Assembly: GCA_020631035.1 (NCBI GenBank)
Contig: JAHDIA010000194.1
Location: 1-9,613 of the forward strand
Length of the DNA stretch: 9,613 nucleotides
Direction of reading: 5' to 3'
Source of the DNA: Chitinophagales bacterium
Lineage (GTDB): Bacteria; Bacteroidota; Bacteroidia; Chitinophagales; UBA2359
Part shown: positions 6,161 to 9,613 of the stretch, one piece after another
Numbering within the stretch: position 1 is the first letter of the stretch
Layout: every line of letters begins with the position of its first letter
The notes under the pieces: model-generated
What the model saw: only the letters and a program-made list of their open reading frames with translations
The model's database searches: none
Told to the model about the DNA's origin: nothing
Translations under genes and position numbers: made by a program

Positions 6161-7480
6161 CTAGGTCGTACTTTCGTAATTGATATTTTTGAGTTCTTGG
6201 AACATGCTCTCCACAAAATTCAAATTGGAATCAAATTTTAGCTTAGATATATTGAATGAGAAACTAGGGTATTTCTCAATAGCCTGATTTTGGATGTTTT
6301 TGATTCGTTTTTGAATGATGTTGCTGTTCAATTTATTTGCTGTAGTATCATAAGGCAAATTGCTAAAGTTCAGAGCTTCCATAAAATCGGCATTTAAAAC
6401 TTCAATAATGAGCCCCATCAATAAGCGAGAGGGAATCCGCAAACCATAATTGAACAAGGCATATTGGGCAATGTACTCCAAGTGCTCCAATGCCATATCT
6501 GTCTGATTGTTCTTTTTGTACCATTCAATGCTCTTTAATTCTTCTGACAACAATTGGACAACCGCCTTGTGAGCAGTAGGAGTGGTAATGCCAAATGTGG
6601 CTTTGACCTTATACAATTCATCAAATATTTTGTCCTTTTTCCATCTCAAAATGTTTTCAAATGTTTGAATCATTTTGTTGTTGCGTTCGGCTTTGGATAG
6701 TTCAAAATTGGTAAAGAAAGTGCGATGAATCTTCTCAATTTCATCCATTAGTTTGCCATGTGGTGTTAGCAAGTAATCTATTTTGTAAGCGAGATTTAAT
6801 AACAAATAAGAGATGCTGCCCTCAAAGCGTTGTCTGTCTAGAAGATTGATTTTTTTGAGGGTTTGATTGATCCATTTTTGTAGGAATTCAAACTTTATTT
6901 CTAATTCAGACTCATTCAATTTTTCGATGTGTGCATCATCTATAGAGGTGAGTGTTGGAAATTCAGTCAAAAGCAAATCGTCTTGCTTGTCACTACGAAT
7001 GGCTACTTCTTTTAGGGCATAATATAGTTTTTCGGGCGATCCATCGAGGGTACTGGTGTCAAATTTTAGGCAAATCACTCCATCCTGTATGGCATAGCGA
7101 CTATAGCGAAGACTATAATTCATTTCCAGTAACTTACGCATAACAGCAACATTGAGCTTATCATAAGAGGCAACATTGACTTCTGCAATCAATTTCTCTT
7201 TACTTGCTAGCCCCTTGACTACCTTAGAACCTTGGTAGATTTCAAATTCAATTTGCCCATTTTGTTTGGTAGTCTTGACATTTTCCTCTTCTTCATCCAA
7301 AAGGTAATTGAAAAAGTGATCATAAGACTCTAAGTAATTTTTTGATTCAAAAGCTATTAAAGATTTGTTCCAAAAATCAACTTGTTTGTCAGATTTGAAA
7401 GAGTCAGTATACCTACCAAAACCAATGGTGTGTTCCTTTTCTGTATTGGAACGAAACCACGAAAAAATCTTTTCTATCAA
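6161..7480 (-). CDS. Unrecognised cytosolic protein sharing a domain with the adjacent protease
   Basis: A 439-residue protein without signal peptide or membrane segment. Residues 1-62 are a short helical lead. Residues about 66-178 form an alpha/beta domain with FEIYQGS (79-85), LLEMNYSL (117-124) and DDLLLTEF (167-174). These match WEIEQGS, LLKENYQL and DDILVNEY in the C-terminal domain of the protease encoded just after it, with similar spacing. This fold recalls YbjN/type III chaperone-like domains. Residues about 185-439 look almost entirely helical, with charged amphipathic helices and no catalytic motif that I recognise. The frame opens with TTG (7480-7478). Upstream there is only a CTG two codons before it and then a stop, and the first Met inside is residue 114, so TTG is the likely start. 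It has its own promoter candidate. A partner or adaptor role for the protease is inference. Confidence 0.8.
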   Translation of the reverse strand: MIEKIFSWFRSNTEKEHTIGFGRYTDSFKSDKQVDFWNKSLIAFESKNYLESYDHFFNYLLDEEEENVKTTKQNGQIEFEIYQGSKVVKGLASKEKLIAEVNVASYDKLNVAVMRKLLEMNYSLRYSRYAIQDGVICLKFDTSTLDGSPEKLYYALKEVAIRSDKQDDLLLTEFPTLTSIDDAHIEKLNESELEIKFEFLQKWINQTLKKINLLDRQRFEGSISYLLLNLAYKIDYLLTPHGKLMDEIEKIHRTFFTNFELSKAERNNKMIQTFENILRWKKDKIFDELYKVKATFGITTPTAHKAVVQLLSEELKSIEWYKKNNQTDMALEHLEYIAQYALFNYGLRIPSRLLMGLIIEVLNADFMEALNFSNLPYDTTANKLNSNIIQKRIKNIQNQAIEKYPSFSFNISKLKFDSNLNFVESMFQELKNINYESTT

Positions 7481-7503
7481 TTCCAGCTAAATTTTATGAA
7501 TTT

Positions 7504-7537
7504 CAAATATACAAAAGGGATTGCTATGATTAAACAA
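7504..7537 (-). promoter_or_regulatory. Bacteroidota-type promoter of the 439-residue protein gene
   Basis: On the minus strand TATATTTG (7511-7504) fits TAnnTTTG fully. TTGTTTAAT lies upstream, with TTTA (7534-7531) 19 bases and TTG (7537-7535) 23 bases from the -7 box. It begins right after the stop codon of the threonine aldolase gene and leaves about 23 bases to the TTG start, so this gene and the protease may be expressed apart from the two genes before them. Confidence 0.55.
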
Positions 7538-8557
7538 TTAGCCAAAACTTTTGAGTACTGTAATTGTCTTTTGCAACATCTCGTCTGTAAAGTCTAAATG
7601 GGTGACAAATCGTACATTTTGTGGGCTAAATTCGATGGCTTTAATGTCGTTTGCGGATAAGTATTGTATGAAATTTTCTCCCGATACATCTTCAATTAAT
7701 CTGAAAATGAGAATATTGGTGTCCACAGGCAATATATCGGCGACATATGCAGTCGAACGAAGGCTTTCTTCTATTGTCTTTGCTCGTCTATGATCCTCTT
7801 TGAGTTTGGCAAGATTGTTGTCAAGTGCGTAAATACAAGCGGCTGCCAAAATGCCCGATTGTCGCATTCCTCCCCCCATCACTTTACGGACCTTTCTTGC
7901 ACGTTTCATCGTTTTTTTATCACCGATTAAAACCGAACCTACAGGAGCTCCCACACCTTTGGACAAACAAACCGAAACAGTGTCAAATATTTCCCCTATT
8001 TGTTTAGGCGTAATTTTGCTTTCTTCCAATGCATTGAAAATACGGGCACCATCAAGGTGGAGTTTAAGGCTATGTTCTTTACAAAGCCTTTGAATGTCAA
8101 GGAGTTGTTGTAAATTATAGTAACTACCCCCACCTTTGTTACAAGTGTTTTCCAATACCACCAATGAACTATTGGGCAACCAGTCGGCTTCGGGATTGAT
8201 GCCACTTTTGATTTGGTCGGCTGTCAATCGACCTCTATCCCCCTCTAGTAATTTGACACTTACAGAGGAATGATAGGCATAGCCACCCACTTCATAGTTG
8301 TAAATATGTGCCAATTTGTCGGTAATGACTTCGTCCAAAGGACGGGTGTGTAATTTGATGGCAATTTGATTGGTCATTGTACCCGAAGGACAATAAATGG
8401 CCGCCTCTCGACCAAATAGTTCTGCTGCTTTGGCTTCCAATTGATTGACACTAGGGTCTTCGGCAAAAACATCGTCACCCAAGGGAGCTTGCATCATAAA
8501 TTCTTTCATGGCTGCCGAAGGCTGGGTGACAGTGTCGCTTCTTAAATCTATTTGCAT
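7538..8557 (-). CDS. ltaE: Low-specificity L-threonine aldolase (PLP-dependent)
   Basis: A 339-residue fold-type I PLP enzyme, the usual length for the family. It cleaves L-threonine and allo-threonine to glycine and acetaldehyde in the cytosol. The sequence shows DLRSDT (4-9), a PSGT phosphate-binding segment (57-60), H84 in AHIYNYE as the likely ring-stacking His, HLDGAR (167-172) with D169 for the pyridine nitrogen and R172, and the Schiff-base lysine K200 in CLSKGVGAPVGS. All key residues are present, so it should be active. It lies 29 bases past the rhomboid gene with no promoter visible between them, so the two are probably cotranscribed. I see no functional link to its neighbours. The ATG at 8557 sits immediately before DLRSDT, the family's normal N-terminus. 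Confidence 0.93.
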   Translation of the reverse strand: MQIDLRSDTVTQPSAAMKEFMMQAPLGDDVFAEDPSVNQLEAKAAELFGREAAIYCPSGTMTNQIAIKLHTRPLDEVITDKLAHIYNYEVGGYAYHSSVSVKLLEGDRGRLTADQIKSGINPEADWLPNSSLVVLENTCNKGGGSYYNLQQLLDIQRLCKEHSLKLHLDGARIFNALEESKITPKQIGEIFDTVSVCLSKGVGAPVGSVLIGDKKTMKRARKVRKVMGGGMRQSGILAAACIYALDNNLAKLKEDHRRAKTIEESLRSTAYVADILPVDTNILIFRLIEDVSGENFIQYLSANDIKAIEFSPQNVRFVTHLDFTDEMLQKTITVLKSFG

Positions 8558-8586
8558 AAGTTAGTAGAGATTATCTTTTAAATGTA

Positions 8587-9231
8587 TTACTGTAACAGTG
8601 GCAAGGTAGACCAAGAAGTGATTTGTTCTACAAATCTTGGACCCAAGCTCGGTTTTAGGATTAGAGGGAAAACAAGCCCGAATACAGCTCCCCAAAAGTG
8701 AGCATCGTGTCCAATACCATCGTTTCTTTGGGTTCTGGCTGAATAAAATTCATAGGCCAAATACAACAAACCAAATACAATGGCTGGCATTGGTATGGGT
8801 ATGGGGAAGATGGTGATGGTCGAAAGGGGGAAAACCAAAATACTGGCGTATAGTACTGCCGAAACTGCACCAGAAGCCCCCAAGGCTCTATAGTGCGAAT
8901 GGTTTTGGTGCTTCAAATAAGATGGAATGCTTGCCACAATAATGCCCAATATATACAAAGCGATGTAGTACAAATTGCCCATTGAGCCAAATAGGGCATT
9001 GAAAATTCGTTCGATGTTTGAACCAAAGCTGTACAATACAAACATATTGACAAACAAATGGAAGAAGTCGCCATGTATGAAGCCTGAACTGATAAAACGG
9101 TGATAATGTCCGTCTTTTTTAATCAAATAGGGAATAAACATCAATTGCTCTCTCAATTGGTGGTTGTTGAAACAAATGAAGGATACAATACAGGTAATGA
9201 CGATGATAATGAGTGTGATAGAAAGTGTCAT
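8587..9231 (-). CDS. Rhomboid family intramembrane serine protease
   Basis: A 214-residue, six-helix membrane protein of the inner membrane, with hydrophobic segments near 4-21, 51-70, 86-104, 116-133, 146-163 and 177-194. Rhomboids cut transmembrane substrates within the bilayer using a Ser-His dyad. Here the nucleophile is S120 in GASGA and the base is H178 in AHFWGAVFG. The HxxxHxxxN motif in helix 2 (H58 and N62, for the oxyanion site) is also present, so it should be active. It has no extra soluble domain. It is the first gene of the right-hand block, has a TAnnTTTG box 27 bases before its ATG, and is followed after 29 bases by the threonine aldolase gene. Its substrate cannot be deduced. 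Confidence 0.93.
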   Translation of the reverse strand: MTLSITLIIIVITCIVSFICFNNHQLREQLMFIPYLIKKDGHYHRFISSGFIHGDFFHLFVNMFVLYSFGSNIERIFNALFGSMGNLYYIALYILGIIVASIPSYLKHQNHSHYRALGASGAVSAVLYASILVFPLSTITIFPIPIPMPAIVFGLLYLAYEFYSARTQRNDGIGHDAHFWGAVFGLVFPLILKPSLGPRFVEQITSWSTLPLLQ

Positions 9232-9258
9232 TGATGGAATTTGGTTTCAATTAGGAAG

Positions 9259-9266
9259 CAAAATTA
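9259..9266 (-). promoter_or_regulatory. -7 box of the rhomboid gene promoter
   Basis: On the minus strand TAATTTTG fits TAnnTTTG, 27 bases before the rhomboid ATG. The -33 region, about 19-23 bases further upstream, is only a T-run with no clear TTTG, so the match is partial. Confidence 0.4.
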
Positions 9267-9394
9267 TAAATAAGTCTCATTTAAAAAAATTGTTTTGGAC
9301 GGAATGTTGGTGGCTTCGTTTGCATGTGGTGTCCCCGCTTTTCATTGCTATGGCGGTGTTGTAAGAATATTTTGATTCACTGTCACGCCGTCAC

Positions 9395-9414
9395 AGACGC
9401 ACGGCCGTACGTCT
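9395..9414. repeat. GC-rich near-palindrome of the GACGxACGG/CCGTxCGTC type
   Basis: AGACGCACGG (9395-9404) is followed directly by CCGTACGTCT (9405-9414). Nine of ten positions pair on the plus strand, and all ten pair in minus-strand RNA, counting one G-U. The minus strand reads GTAGAGACGTACGGCCGTGC at this site, a form I associate with abundant intergenic palindromes in bacterial genomes; that link is from memory, not checked. Confidence 0.5.
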
Positions 9415-9422
9415 CTACGGAT

Positions 9423-9453
9423 ATTGAATGGATACCGCCATATCCATTGCAAT
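9423..9453. repeat. Hairpin with 12 base pairs and one bulge
   Basis: AATGGATA (9427-9434) and TATCCATT (9441-9448) are perfect 8-base arms around the loop CCGCCA. ATTG (9423-9426) and CAAT (9450-9453) extend the stem by four pairs past a single bulged G at 9449. There is no T-run after it, so a terminator role is unlikely. Confidence 0.5.
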
Positions 9454-9507
9454 CGGGCGTAATATCGGTTCTTTTAGTCCTTCGTTGTAGATGATTTTAT
9501 AGATTTC

Positions 9508-9526
9508 AAAAGGTGTCACCTTTTTT
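9508..9526 (+). terminator. Possible weak terminator-like hairpin
   Basis: AAAAGGTG (9508-9515) and CACCTTTT (9517-9524) are perfect arms around one base; a real loop would open to three. The plus strand continues into TTTTTT (9521-9526). No gene on the plus strand ends here and a minus-strand open frame crosses it, so it could be chance or part of the repeat-like element. Confidence 0.25.
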
Positions 9527-9613
9527 ATAAAAGCGTAGGATGAGCGGGAGGAAGCCCCCTTGTACGTAGCCTAAAATATGCGTTGGCTAACCTGACCATA
9601 ACGCAGCCATGAA

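Larger units (their letters stand above)
9232..9613. other. Intergenic edge region rich in hairpins, possible repeat element
   Basis: No intact gene is visible. The left part (to about 9290) is AT-rich and carries the rhomboid promoter. From about 9295 the composition becomes clearly richer in G and C than the other gaps. It contains hairpins at 9395-9414, 9423-9453 and 9508-9524, a 9-base inverted pair TATGGCGGT (9349-9357) and ACCGCCATA (9434-9442), and a start-less open frame of 51 codons on the minus strand (9415-9570). This suggests a dispersed intergenic repeat or decayed element, but no terminal repeats or target duplications are seen. Confidence 0.45.

Noticed and set aside
9164..9364. 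66-codon plus-strand frame over the rhomboid start and the edge region
   Set aside because: It overlaps the rhomboid N-terminus antisense, has no promoter, and its composition is not that of a known protein.
9571..9606. Integron attC-like look of GCCTAA...GTTGGCTAAC...ATAACGC
   Set aside because: The inverse and core sites do not fit the GTTRRRY/RYYYAAC spacing, there is no cassette structure, and the window ends here.

Overview
The window looks like chromosomal DNA from a member of the Bacteroidota. The signs are AT-rich gaps, no clear Shine-Dalgarno sequences, candidate -7 boxes of the TAnnTTTG type, a lipoprotein with acidic residues just after the lipidated Cys, and an outer-membrane barrel opening of the '..GYMNYYGDLTP' kind. 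A Saprospira-like or Cytophaga-like lineage is a guess; nothing here fixes the genus. All seven genes I support lie on the minus strand, so transcription runs right to left. There is no rRNA, tRNA, CRISPR array or intact transposase.

Right to left, the first block (9231 to 5009) holds four genes with gaps of 29, 57 and 69 bases: a rhomboid intramembrane protease, a PLP-dependent low-specificity threonine aldolase, an unrecognised 439-residue cytosolic protein that appears to start at TTG, and a trypsin/HtrA-like protease without signal peptide or PDZ domain. The protease carries a four-cysteine zinc ribbon and a C-terminal alpha/beta domain. The 439-residue protein and the protease's C-terminal domain share motifs in the same order and at nearly the same spacing, so the two adjacent genes probably share a domain that resembles YbjN/type III chaperone folds. 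Each of these two genes also has its own TAnnTTTG promoter candidate, preceded by the same upstream string TTGTTTAAT. The protease promoter contains a perfect 12-base palindrome, and its -7 box lies so close to the ATG that the mRNA may be leaderless. This pair is the best candidate here for an undescribed module.

The second block (4546 to 161) encodes cell-envelope proteins: a 389-residue exported protein with a barrel-like C-terminus, a 747-residue modular outer-membrane protein (barrel, acidic repeat, coiled coil, low-complexity region, two GFFxR motifs, degenerate OmpA-like end), and a 266-residue lipoprotein. It ends in a strong hairpin terminator at 81-114. The 462-base gap upstream of this block contains three TACATA elements exactly 11 bases apart, a 10-base-arm inverted repeat, and a possible frameshifted relic of a small gene.

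The right edge (9232-9613) has no intact gene. It holds the rhomboid promoter and a cluster of hairpins, including a GTAGAGACG...CGTC near-palindrome, and looks like a dispersed repeat or decayed element.
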